A DNA stretch of 64,000 nucleotides from Paenibacillus sp. FSL R7-0345 (GTDB lineage Bacteria; Bacillota; Bacilli; Paenibacillales; Paenibacillaceae): positions 3,578,501 to 3,642,500 of the forward strand of contig NZ_CP152002.1 of assembly GCF_038595055.1 (NCBI RefSeq), in the 5' to 3' direction. Both the position numbers and the translations under genes were made by a program. The notes beneath the pieces are model-generated. The model was not told the origin of the DNA. It ran no database searches and saw only the letters and a list, made by a program, of their open reading frames with translations. Each line of letters starts with the position of its first letter. Positions within the stretch are counted from its first letter, which is position 1. Positions 35,525-43,419 of the stretch are shown here, one piece after another.

Positions 35525-35584
35525 CGGCGTTTGTGGAGAGTAAACCACGTTTGGTCTATTCATCCAAGGACGCCGCTTTTTTTT
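35525..35584 (+). promoter_or_regulatory. Terminator-like hairpin in the leader of the amidohydrolase operon
   Basis: CGGCGT (35525-35530) pairs with ACGCCG (35570-35575) and is followed by C and T8. Inside are GTGG/CCAC and TTTGG/CCAAG pairings. No + strand gene lies upstream, so this is in the 5' leader of the gene at 35678 and could act as an attenuator, or as the end of an unannotated small RNA. No known riboswitch was recognised. Confidence 0.45.
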
Positions 35585-35677
35585 ATTCGATTCAGCCAAT
35601 GACTTCCGTGACGGGAAACGATATGCTGAATAATGTTCTCGTTGAGTAATGTATGTTAACACGAAAAGAGGTTTAAA

Positions 35678-36907
35678 ATGACCGATTTACTTGTGAAAGA
35701 TGTGCTTCTGCCGGATGGCAGCGGACGGATGGATGTTGGCATTTCATCAGGGAGAATCGCATTTATTGCTCCAAGTAGTGAAGGCGGGCGGGAGGCTGCT
35801 GAGATCGTAAACGGAAAAGGGGGATTATTGCTCCCCGGATTCGTTGAGCCGCATATTCATTTGGAAAAGGCTTATCTGCTGGCAAGGATGGACAGGGAGA
35901 CGGAATCCCTGCAGGATGCGATTCAAATGACAGCCCAGATGAAAAATACGTTTACTGCAAAGGATATTACAGAGCGGTCACTTGCCGTAATCCGCGAAGC
36001 CAGCAGACACGGAGTAACGCATATGCGCTGTCACGCCGAGGTTGATCCTATTCTGGGCCTTAGTGCCATTGAATCGGCGCTTGAACTGAAGCAATCCGTC
36101 AGCCGGCAAATGGACCTGCAGGTGGTTGCATTCCCCCAGGAAGGCATCTTTAAATGTCCAGGGACTGCCGAGCTTATGGAAGAGGCGATGCGGCTTGGCG
36201 CAGACGTGGTAGGGGGCATCACCTATCAGGACCACGACCTGGGCGGGCACTTGGATTTTACTTTTTCCCTGGCGGAAAAGTACGGAAAGCCGCTCGATTA
36301 TCACGCCGATTTCTCTGACAATCCAAGTGACCGTGCGATTGTAGATATTGCCCGCCGGACTATTGCCGCAGGAATGCAGGGTCTCGTATCGGCAGGTCAT
36401 GTCACCTCACTCGGATCCATGCCCGTTATTGAGGCATGCTCCATAGGGGAATTGCTGCATGATGCGCAGATCCATGTCATTACATTGCCTTTGACCGATC
36501 TGTATTTAAACGGGCGGGGAGATGGAGAGAAACCTCGAAGAGGTCTAGCCCCAGTCCGCCTGCTGCGGGAATGCGGCGTAAATGTGACCCTCGGCACCAA
36601 TAATGTGCGAAATCCGTTCACACCGTTTGGCAAGGCTGATCCGCTCGAGGTGGCCTGGCTGCTGGCCATTGCCACCTACATGGGCGGAGGGCAAGATGCA
36701 CACAGCCTAATGAACATGCTGACGGTTGATTCGGCCAAGGCTCTTGGTCTTGACAGCTATGGGATACACGTAGGTTCTCCGGCGGATATGGTGCTGTTTC
36801 GGGAGTCCTCGGTCCGGGAGGTATTGCTGAACCGTCCGGAAATCCGAACCGTCTGGAAGCGAGGGAAGCAAGTCGCCCATACCCGCATGAAACAGCAGCT
36901 GTTATAA
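35678..36907 (+). CDS. Cytosine-deaminase/AtzC-family amidohydrolase with Asp-to-Asn change
   Basis: A 409-residue member of the CodA/AtzC branch of the amidohydrolase superfamily. The metal-binding HxH is at His59/His61 (PGFVEPHIHLEKAY), with further ligands His209 (DYHADFSDN) and probably His241 (SAGHVTS). The position of the catalytic Asp (CodA D313, in GHDD) reads GTNNV, that is Asn308. In the paralogue at 36934 the same place reads GSDN. The enzyme may therefore be altered in mechanism or inactive. It is first gene of a two-gene operon divergent from PucR. Family members deaminate or hydrolyse N-heterocycles such as cytosine, isoguanine or N-isopropylammelide; the substrate here is unknown. 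Confidence 0.82.
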   Translation: MTDLLVKDVLLPDGSGRMDVGISSGRIAFIAPSSEGGREAAEIVNGKGGLLLPGFVEPHIHLEKAYLLARMDRETESLQDAIQMTAQMKNTFTAKDITERSLAVIREASRHGVTHMRCHAEVDPILGLSAIESALELKQSVSRQMDLQVVAFPQEGIFKCPGTAELMEEAMRLGADVVGGITYQDHDLGGHLDFTFSLAEKYGKPLDYHADFSDNPSDRAIVDIARRTIAAGMQGLVSAGHVTSLGSMPVIEACSIGELLHDAQIHVITLPLTDLYLNGRGDGEKPRRGLAPVRLLRECGVNVTLGTNNVRNPFTPFGKADPLEVAWLLAIATYMGGGQDAHSLMNMLTVDSAKALGLDSYGIHVGSPADMVLFRESSVREVLLNRPEIRTVWKRGKQVAHTRMKQQLL

Positions 36908-36933
36908 AGCTATGCAGTAGAAGGGATGAGACC

Positions 36934-38163
36934 ATGAACAAGCAAAGCATGAACAAGCAAATAACGATAGTGAAGCATGTAAAATGGCTGGAAAGCTTAT
37001 TTGATTTAACCATAGACCGGGTGACAGGAAGCATCATTCATATTGGACACAGCAATGCAGATGGCGGCAGTGCTGTGGAGCCGGGTGCGGAGATTACCGT
37101 TTACGACGCGGCGGGGCTGCACTATCTTCCTCCGCTGGCGGATATGCATATCCATCTGGACAAGCATTTTCTCGGCGAGCCGTGGAAGCCGCTGCAGCCC
37201 TTTGTCACGCTGCCCGGCCAGCTGGAATTCGAACGTAAGATGCTCTCTTCACTTCCTACGGGAGCGGGTGAACGGGCAAGGCGGCTGCTGGAGGTACTGC
37301 TGGCCCAGGGCACGACCATGATTCGCACGCATGTGGATGTAGATCCGCGTATAGGACTGTCACATCTGGAAGAAATTCTGGAAGTGCGTGAATTGTACAG
37401 GGGACGTATAGAGATGGAGATCGTGGCCTTTCCGCAGCAGGGACTTCTGCGTTCGGGCTCCCTGCCGGTTATGCGGCAGGCGCTTAAGGCTGGAGCCGAT
37501 TATGTCGGCGGAGTCGACCCGGCCGGATTGGACCGGCAGGTAGATGCCAGTCTGGACGCGATGTTTGAGCTGAGCACCGAATTCAATGCAGGCATTGATC
37601 TGCATTTGCATGATCCCGGCCATCTCGGCATATACACGATGAGCCGTTTCGCCGACTTAACGGAGCAGACGGGGAAGGCTGGACGTGCGGCGGTCAGCCA
37701 TGCTTATTGTCTGGGACAAGTAAGTGCGGCTGAGACAAGGACGATCGGCCAGAAGCTGTTCGCCAGCGGTGTCGCAGTCATTACAAGTGTGCCGATTGAC
37801 CGGCCAATGCCGCCTGTCAGCCAGTTACTCGACATAGGCGTCACTGTACATGTGGGGTCCGATAATATCCTGGATGCTTGGAGCCCGTTCGGTAATGGCG
37901 ATTTACTGGCCCGCGGCTCGAGACTGGCGGAAGTGTCCGGCTGGATTGAAGACAAGCCGCTGATGGATACGTATCCGCTGATCTCCAGGTCAGCGGTATT
38001 TCCCCAGGTAGGTGACCGGGGAAGCTTCTCCTTAGTGAATGCAGCCAATGCGATGCATGCCATTGCTTCAGCTCCTGCGCGTGCGGCTGTATTTTCAGGC
38101 GGAGTTCTTGTTGGGGGATATACCACCCTTGACGCTCCCCAAGCGGCAGCCACAAATCGATAA
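36934..38163 (+). CDS. Cytosine-deaminase/AtzC-family amidohydrolase
   Basis: A 409-residue paralogue of the preceding enzyme, of identical length. Metal ligands are in LADMHIHLDKHF (HxH), DLHLHDPGH and SHAYCLG, and the catalytic Asp is in HVGSDNILDAWSPFG, so this copy looks active. The first five codons are duplicated (MNKQS-MNKQI), a 15-base tandem repeat at the start, and either ATG could be used; AAGGGA precedes the first. The tandem pair, the PucR regulator and the urease downstream suggest stepwise hydrolysis of a nitrogen-rich ring or amide. The substrate cannot be read from the sequence. Confidence 0.83.
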   Translation: MNKQSMNKQITIVKHVKWLESLFDLTIDRVTGSIIHIGHSNADGGSAVEPGAEITVYDAAGLHYLPPLADMHIHLDKHFLGEPWKPLQPFVTLPGQLEFERKMLSSLPTGAGERARRLLEVLLAQGTTMIRTHVDVDPRIGLSHLEEILEVRELYRGRIEMEIVAFPQQGLLRSGSLPVMRQALKAGADYVGGVDPAGLDRQVDASLDAMFELSTEFNAGIDLHLHDPGHLGIYTMSRFADLTEQTGKAGRAAVSHAYCLGQVSAAETRTIGQKLFASGVAVITSVPIDRPMPPVSQLLDIGVTVHVGSDNILDAWSPFGNGDLLARGSRLAEVSGWIEDKPLMDTYPLISRSAVFPQVGDRGSFSLVNAANAMHAIASAPARAAVFSGGVLVGGYTTLDAPQAAATNR

Positions 38164-38170
38164 TTGAACA

Positions 38171-38206
38171 AAGGCAGTATATCTTACCGATATGCTGCTT
38201 TTTTTG
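38171..38206 (+). terminator. Rho-independent terminator after the tandem amidohydrolases
   Basis: GCAGTATATC pairs with GATATGCTGC (one G-T pair), followed by T7. The transporter-urease operon downstream therefore needs its own promoter. Confidence 0.88.
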
Positions 38207-38320
38207 CGTTATTAGAAAGTATATAAGCAATGTTGCCAGCAGAGTTATGTTATGTATCATTACAGAATTAACTGATTTCGGCTTCGGACTGGTGGATTCA
38301 TCCAACACTCACCACAATTT

Positions 38321-38337
38321 TTAGTCAGGTCGACTAA
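38321..38337. promoter_or_regulatory. Inverted repeat upstream of the transporter-urease operon
   Basis: TTAGTC-AGGTC-GACTAA is an inverted repeat with 6-base arms in the 38207-38424 gap. It is a candidate operator for PucR or another regulator. No convincing -35/-10 pair was found in this gap. Confidence 0.35.
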
Positions 38338-38424
38338 TGACTTTAACCTGCCGGCATCGTATTATTCATATAAGAAAAGAAAACATGTAATAAAACATCA
38401 CATTAACAAGGAATAGGAGGTTTG

Positions 38425-38490
38425 ATGAACACTCACGAAACTGATTGGAACCAAAAAAACGGAAAGGGGGGCACCTTATGGAGAGAATAA
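38425..38490 (+). CDS. Possible 21-residue leader peptide overlapping the permease start
   Basis: ATAGGAGG lies 4 bases before ATG 38425, which opens a 21-codon frame (begins MNTHETDWNQ, ends TLWRE) and stops at 38490. The permease ATG at 38478 is in a different frame, inside this small frame. The strong ribosome binding site and the overlap suggest translational coupling, but the peptide itself may have no function. Confidence 0.4.
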   Translation: MNTHETDWNQKNGKGGTLWRE

Positions 38491-39392
38491 AAAACATTAG
38501 AAGACATGGGCTGCTGCTGATTATGATTTTACCGGGAATCATCTATCTGTTTGTGAATAATTATCTTCCTATGCTTGGAATTGTAATTGCATTTAAGGAT
38601 GTCAATTTCGCAAAGGGGATTTGGGGCAGCGATTGGGTCGGGTTGGATAATTTCGCATACCTGTTCCAGACGAAGGATGCCTGGCTGATTACCCGCAACA
38701 CCCTTTTGTACAATGGCGCTTTTATCGCACTCGGAACCCTTCTGGCGGTGGCTGTTGCCATTCTGCTCAATGAAGTAAAGGTCCGTTTCTTCTCACGGCT
38801 GTATCAGAGCATGATCCTGCTGCCTTATTTGATCTCGATGGTCATTGTTGCCTACTTGGTACTGGCCTTACTCAATGAGCAGAACGGTTACCTGAATCAT
38901 TATATCCTTCCATTACTCGGGATTGATCCTGTCTCATGGTACGCAGATGCCGGGAAATGGCCGTATATTCTGACCCTTGTCTATTTATGGAAGACCGTTG
39001 GCTATACCTGTATCGTGTATCTGGCTTCCATTGTAGGAATAAACCAGGAATATTACGAATCTGCAAGGCTGGACGGAGCCTCCAAATGGAGACAAATCTG
39101 GAGCATCACGGTCCCGCTGATCAAGCCTACGATTATCATCATGGTCCTGCTGGCTGTAGGCAGGATATTCAATTCCGATTTCGGATTGTTCTATCAGGTG
39201 CCGCTGAATTCGGGGGCATTGCAATCCCACACGGATGTCATTGATACCTATGTCTACCGGGGACTGATGACGTTCGGTGATTTCGGGATGTCCTCTGCAG
39301 CCGGATTATATCAATCGATTGTCGGGTTTGTTCTGGTCCTGACGACCAACGCTGTCGTCCGCCGCCACAACCGAGACTTGGCTTTGTTTTAG
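38478..39392 (+). CDS. CUT1 ABC transporter permease (LplB type)
   Basis: A 304-residue membrane protein with about six hydrophobic segments, the first LLLIMILPGIIYLFVNNYLPMLG, which is typical of the LplB/YtcP subclass. The EAA loop is EYYESARLDGASKWRQIWSITVPL. A longer frame starting at TTG 38445 exists, but ATG 38478 follows AAAGGGGGG with good spacing. It is the first full gene of an operon with a second permease, a binding lipoprotein, an amidohydrolase and urease subunits. The substrate is probably a sugar-like or glycosylated nitrogen compound; that rests on context only. Confidence 0.9.
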   Translation: MERIKNIRRHGLLLIMILPGIIYLFVNNYLPMLGIVIAFKDVNFAKGIWGSDWVGLDNFAYLFQTKDAWLITRNTLLYNGAFIALGTLLAVAVAILLNEVKVRFFSRLYQSMILLPYLISMVIVAYLVLALLNEQNGYLNHYILPLLGIDPVSWYADAGKWPYILTLVYLWKTVGYTCIVYLASIVGINQEYYESARLDGASKWRQIWSITVPLIKPTIIIMVLLAVGRIFNSDFGLFYQVPLNSGALQSHTDVIDTYVYRGLMTFGDFGMSSAAGLYQSIVGFVLVLTTNAVVRRHNRDLALF

Positions 39393-39411
39393 TAAAGGAG
39401 CGAGACCAGGT

Positions 39412-40290
39412 ATGCAATCTAACAGAATTTATCAACTGGCCATTCACGCGGTATTTATAGCAATGAGTATACTTGCACTGTTTCCGTTTATGCTGCTGGT
39501 TTCCGCCTCTTTCACAGAGGAACAATCGATTATACAGAACGGGTACAGCCTCATTCCGGATCAGCTGAGCCTGGATGCCTACGCTTACTTATTCAATAAA
39601 TCTTCAATGATTCTGCGGTCATATGGCATTTCCATTTTCGTAACGGCTGCCGGAACGCTGGCGGGTGTCTTCATTACTACACTGGTGGCGTACCCTCTGT
39701 CCAGAAGCGTATTGCCGTTTCGTTCTTTCCTCTCCTTCTTCGTATTCTTCACCCTGCTGTTCAACGGCGGACTGGTTCCGTTCTACCTGGTGTACACCGA
39801 CCTGTTCCATATGAAAGACACCGTGTGGGCGCTTGTCATCCCCAATTTGCTTACCAACGGATTCTTTATCTTGTTGATGAGAAGCTTCTTCTCCACATCA
39901 ATTCCCGGTGAGGTTGTTGAGTCGGCGTATGTCGACGGTGCCAATGAATGGACGATCTATTGCAGAATCGTTCTGCCGCTTGCTCTTCCGAGTCTGGCTA
40001 CCATCGGTTTGATGCTCATGATTTCTTACTGGAATGACTGGTTCAATGGACTCATCTTCATCAACGACGGAGGCTTGTACAGCATTCAGAATCTGTTGAA
40101 CCGAATGCTATCCGATATTCAATATTTACAGCAGAATGATCTGTCCGGTCAGTCCGCCGTAGCCTCCGTCCCGCTTGGCAGTGTGAGAATGGCCATTGCC
40201 GTTATCGGCGTATTGCCGCTTATAGCAGCCTATCCATTCTTTCAAAAGTTCTTTGTAAAGGGACTTACCGTCGGTGCCGTAAAAGGATAA
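39412..40290 (+). CDS. CUT1 ABC transporter permease (YtcP/LplC type)
   Basis: A 292-residue partner of the preceding permease. It begins IYQLAIHAVFIAMSILALFPFMLLVSASF. The EAA loop is EVVESAYVDGANEWTIYCRIVLPLALP, and it ends with the subclass signature KFFVKGLTVGAVKG. AAAGGAGCG precedes the ATG. As in the xylan transporter, no ATPase gene is linked, so a housekeeping MsmX-like ATPase is expected to power it. Confidence 0.9.
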   Translation: MQSNRIYQLAIHAVFIAMSILALFPFMLLVSASFTEEQSIIQNGYSLIPDQLSLDAYAYLFNKSSMILRSYGISIFVTAAGTLAGVFITTLVAYPLSRSVLPFRSFLSFFVFFTLLFNGGLVPFYLVYTDLFHMKDTVWALVIPNLLTNGFFILLMRSFFSTSIPGEVVESAYVDGANEWTIYCRIVLPLALPSLATIGLMLMISYWNDWFNGLIFINDGGLYSIQNLLNRMLSDIQYLQQNDLSGQSAVASVPLGSVRMAIAVIGVLPLIAAYPFFQKFFVKGLTVGAVKG

Positions 40291-40315
40291 TTACATTGCA
40301 TGTGGAGGGATCGGA

Positions 40316-41800
40316 ATGTTGAAAACAGTTAAAAGCATCTCGCAGTACGTGTCCGTGTTGGCGGCATTTGTTCTTATGCTGACTGCCTGCGGTAAAGAAG
40401 CAGCGCCGGAATTAGGATCCGCCAGCGCATCAAGTCCGGATCTGTATGAGGTGGTAATCACCTACCCGGCGTTCGGTGATGTGACAGATGTCAAAACGGT
40501 ACAAGAGGAGATCAGCAAAATTACAGCTGAAAAGGCCGGGGCAACGGTCAAGCTGCTTCCAGTCAACGGGTCGAACTATGCCAACCAGATGAATTTGATG
40601 CTGGCCGGCAGTGAGAAGCTGGACCTGGTCTATACCAGCGTCTGGTTTGGCTATGAATCCCAGGTGAGCAGGGGGCAGCTGCTTCCAATGGACGATTATC
40701 TCAAGAATTCCGGCAAAAGGATTCTGGAGACGATTCCGCCGGAAGCGGCGGAAGCCGGGAAGCTAAACGGGGAGACCTACGGTGTTCCGAGCGTGAAGGC
40801 ATGGGCACTAACTCCAAGTCTTGTCATGACCAAAGAATTGGTCGATAAGCATGGGATCGATATTAACAGCGTAAAGAGCTGGAGCGATGTGTCCGGTATT
40901 CTGCAGATCATTAAGGACAATGAACCAGGGATAACTCCGATTGTCAGTTACACCTCACAGGAGACCCCGGGGCTTGGAATGCTGCATTTTGATCCGCTGG
41001 GATTATCGCCCGGTGTCCTGAAATTCGAAGGTACGGATTACAAGCTTCTTGATATCGCGGGCACCTCCGAGTTCACAGCCATGGCAACCCTCATGCATGA
41101 ATGGTATGAAAAAGGCTTTTTCAGCAAAGACATCGCAACGTCTCAGGAAACAGGCTCGAACCTGATTAAAGCCGGAACCGCCTTTTCGTATATCCGCAAC
41201 ATTAACGAGGTTTATACCGAATCCGCCGCCGCAGGCAAGGAGCTCGTCGCCGCGCCGCTGGAGTCCCCGTATATGACCAGAAACAGCGTCGCCTCCAACA
41301 TGATGTCATTGGCACGCAACAGCAAGCAGCCCGATAAGGCAATTCAAGTGCTTGAGCTGCTGTACTCTGACGAAGAGGTAATCAATCTGTTTACAAACGG
41401 TGTGGAGGGCAAGCATTACGTGAAGCAAGACAACGGCTTGATCCGTAAGCCGGACGGGGTCTCAAGCACGGGCTATGATTCGAACCAATACGCCGTCGGC
41501 AACAACTTCCTGTCTTCTATCTGGGAAGGAAATGATCCAAAGACATGGGAGCATATGAAGGCGCTGAACGAAAGCGCAGTAAAATCAAGGGCGATGGGCT
41601 TCAGCTTCGATATCAATCCCGTCAAGGCACAGATTACTGCCGTTACCAATGTGCAGAACCAATATGATACCGGCTTTCAGACGGGAACCTTCGATCCTGC
41701 GGAACTGACCTCATATCTCGATAAATTGAATAGCGCAGGAGTCGATACTATTATCGCCGAGAAGCAAAAGCAGCTGGATGAATGGCTTAAAAACAAATAA
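40316..41800 (+). CDS. Extracellular solute-binding lipoprotein (LplA/YtcQ type)
   Basis: A 494-residue binding protein. A lipoprotein signal ends LMLTAC (Cys about 23), followed by the binding domain, including YEVVITYPAFGDVTD and MNLMLAGSEKLDLVYT. The C-terminal third resembles the DUF3502 region found in YtcQ-like proteins (MGFSFDINPVKAQITAVTNV). TGGAGGGA precedes ATG. It delivers substrate to the two permeases before it. In other Bacillota this transporter class takes up complex sugars, and its pairing with amidohydrolases and urease is unusual. Confidence 0.9.
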   Translation: MLKTVKSISQYVSVLAAFVLMLTACGKEAAPELGSASASSPDLYEVVITYPAFGDVTDVKTVQEEISKITAEKAGATVKLLPVNGSNYANQMNLMLAGSEKLDLVYTSVWFGYESQVSRGQLLPMDDYLKNSGKRILETIPPEAAEAGKLNGETYGVPSVKAWALTPSLVMTKELVDKHGIDINSVKSWSDVSGILQIIKDNEPGITPIVSYTSQETPGLGMLHFDPLGLSPGVLKFEGTDYKLLDIAGTSEFTAMATLMHEWYEKGFFSKDIATSQETGSNLIKAGTAFSYIRNINEVYTESAAAGKELVAAPLESPYMTRNSVASNMMSLARNSKQPDKAIQVLELLYSDEEVINLFTNGVEGKHYVKQDNGLIRKPDGVSSTGYDSNQYAVGNNFLSSIWEGNDPKTWEHMKALNESAVKSRAMGFSFDINPVKAQITAVTNVQNQYDTGFQTGTFDPAELTSYLDKLNSAGVDTIIAEKQKQLDEWLKNK

Positions 41801-41814
41801 AGGAGCGGTTAACG

Positions 41815-42771
41815 ATGAACTATCCTGTTATTGATGTGCATCATCACATTATCTCGCGTGCAATGCAAAAAAAGCAGCTGGAGCTAGGAATGACGATTCC
41901 CAGCTTTATGCCGAAATGGACCCCTGAAATCGGTATTGAAAAAATGGAGCTGACCGGCATTTCCTGCTCCTTTCTCTCCGCACCTTCCGATTTGACCTTT
42001 ATTGACCAGCCGTCAGCTAATTTGCTGGCCCGGCAGATGAACGAAGAGCTTGCCTCCTATGTGCAGAGATACCCGCAGCGATACGGCGCCTTCGCCACGC
42101 TGCCGCTGCCGGATGCCAAAGCGGCACTCGATGAAGTTATCTATGCCCTGGATGAGCTTAAGCTGGACGGAGTGGCCATCCTGTCCAGCTATCAGGAGAA
42201 ATATTTAAGCCATCCTGATTACACGGAGCTGCTGGAGGAGCTTGACCGCAGGAATGCAGTCGTCTTCCTGCATCCCATCTTAATTAAGCAGAAGATCGCG
42301 GGGCTGAGCCCCGCACTGCTTGAGGGAACCTTTGACACAACCCGAGCCGTAACGACGATGGCCGTTAACCGGATTTTTGATAAATACCCGTCCATTCAAT
42401 TCATTCTACCGCATACGGGAGGAATGGTTCCCTATATTAAATGGAGAATTGCGCTTGCTGCAATCGGACAGGATTCCATTCAAGTGGAGGCGACGCCGGA
42501 GCAGTTTCAGGAGGAGATCGCCAAGCTGGACAATCTGTACTATGACACAACCCTGAATCTGGGCACTCTTCAGAAGCTTATTGCTCCTGACCGGATCCTG
42601 TTCGGTGCAGATATTCCCTGGCCGGCCGACAGCGTGCTGCGCATGCAGAATGAATCGGTATTCAGCGAAGCCCTGCAGGCCGGAGAAGAACATGCGAAGG
42701 CTATCGCCTACGGGAATGCATTCCGTCTCTTTCCGCGCATTGCCGGGCTGTTTCATGTTGAGCTCAAATAG
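41815..42771 (+). CDS. Amidohydrolase-2 family protein (ACMSD-like decarboxylase/hydrolase)
   Basis: A 318-residue TIM-barrel enzyme. The N-terminus VIDVHHHIISR supplies the HxH metal pair. FLHPILI and the IQFILPHTGG segment give further His ligands, and RILFGADIPWP the catalytic Asp. This is the pattern of the aminocarboxymuconate-semialdehyde decarboxylase group, which also includes isoorotate and resorcylate decarboxylases and some hydrolases. AAAGGAGCGG precedes ATG 41815. Its place between the transporter and the urease genes implies a step in the same catabolic route, perhaps the one that leads to urea. The exact reaction is not deducible. Confidence 0.82.
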   Translation: MNYPVIDVHHHIISRAMQKKQLELGMTIPSFMPKWTPEIGIEKMELTGISCSFLSAPSDLTFIDQPSANLLARQMNEELASYVQRYPQRYGAFATLPLPDAKAALDEVIYALDELKLDGVAILSSYQEKYLSHPDYTELLEELDRRNAVVFLHPILIKQKIAGLSPALLEGTFDTTRAVTTMAVNRIFDKYPSIQFILPHTGGMVPYIKWRIALAAIGQDSIQVEATPEQFQEEIAKLDNLYYDTTLNLGTLQKLIAPDRILFGADIPWPADSVLRMQNESVFSEALQAGEEHAKAIAYGNAFRLFPRIAGLFHVELK

Positions 42772-42795
42772 ACTGATTCGAAAGGAAGGATAGCT

Positions 42796-43419
42796 ATGAA
42801 TTTAACAGTCCAGGAACGGGAGAAGCTGCTGGTCTATGTGGCGGCCGATATGGCGCAGAAGCGTCTGGCCCGCGGAGTAAAGCTTAATTATCCGGAGGCT
42901 ATTGCATATATCAGCGGCTTTGTCATGGAAGGCGCGCGTGAGGGGAAAACCGTGGAGAGCCTGATGGAGGAAGCGAGGCATCTGCTGCAGGCGGGACAGG
43001 TTATGGAGGGAGTCGCCAATCTGATGGGTGAGGTGCAGATTGAGGCAACCTTCACCGACGGTACCAAGCTTGTGACAGTGCATCAGCCGATTGCCGGGGA
43101 ATCCGCGTTGTCTCCTGGAGAATATGAGTTCGCCGAGACGCCAATCGAGCTGCTGCCGGACCGTCAGCGGATACAGCGCAATGTGACCAACACCGGAACC
43201 AGGCCGGTTCAAGTCGGGTCCCACTTCCATTTTTATGAGAGCAATCCGGCCCTTTCGTTCGAGCGGGAGGGAACGCTTGGCTACAGACTCGACATTCCTT
43301 CAGGCCTGTCTGTACGATTCGAGCCGGGAGAAACAAAAGAAATCGGCTTGGTGGAAATCGGAGGACTTAAACAAATCTATGGCTTTGCCGGAAAAGTAAA
43401 CGGAGGGATTACGCCATGA
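42796..43419 (+). CDS. ureAB: Fused urease gamma-beta subunit
   Basis: A 207-residue fusion. Residues 1 to about 100 are urease gamma ([33 protein letters not shown]) and residues about 112-207 are urease beta ([45 protein letters not shown]). Most Bacillota carry separate ureA and ureB; a gamma-beta fusion is known from Helicobacter. AAGGAAGGA precedes ATG. The stop overlaps the ureC start (ATGA), so the two subunits are coupled. It assembles with UreC to hydrolyse urea to ammonia and carbon dioxide in the cytoplasm. Confidence 0.93.
   Translation: MNLTVQEREKLLVYVAADMAQKRLARGVKLNYPEAIAYISGFVMEGAREGKTVESLMEEARHLLQAGQVMEGVANLMGEVQIEATFTDGTKLVTVHQPIAGESALSPGEYEFAETPIELLPDRQRIQRNVTNTGTRPVQVGSHFHFYESNPALSFEREGTLGYRLDIPSGLSVRFEPGETKEIGLVEIGGLKQIYGFAGKVNGGITP

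Noticed and set aside
38445..38477. TTG start giving an 11-residue longer permease
   Set aside because: ATG 38478 has a better-placed ribosome binding site, and the extension adds a charged, non-conserved stretch.
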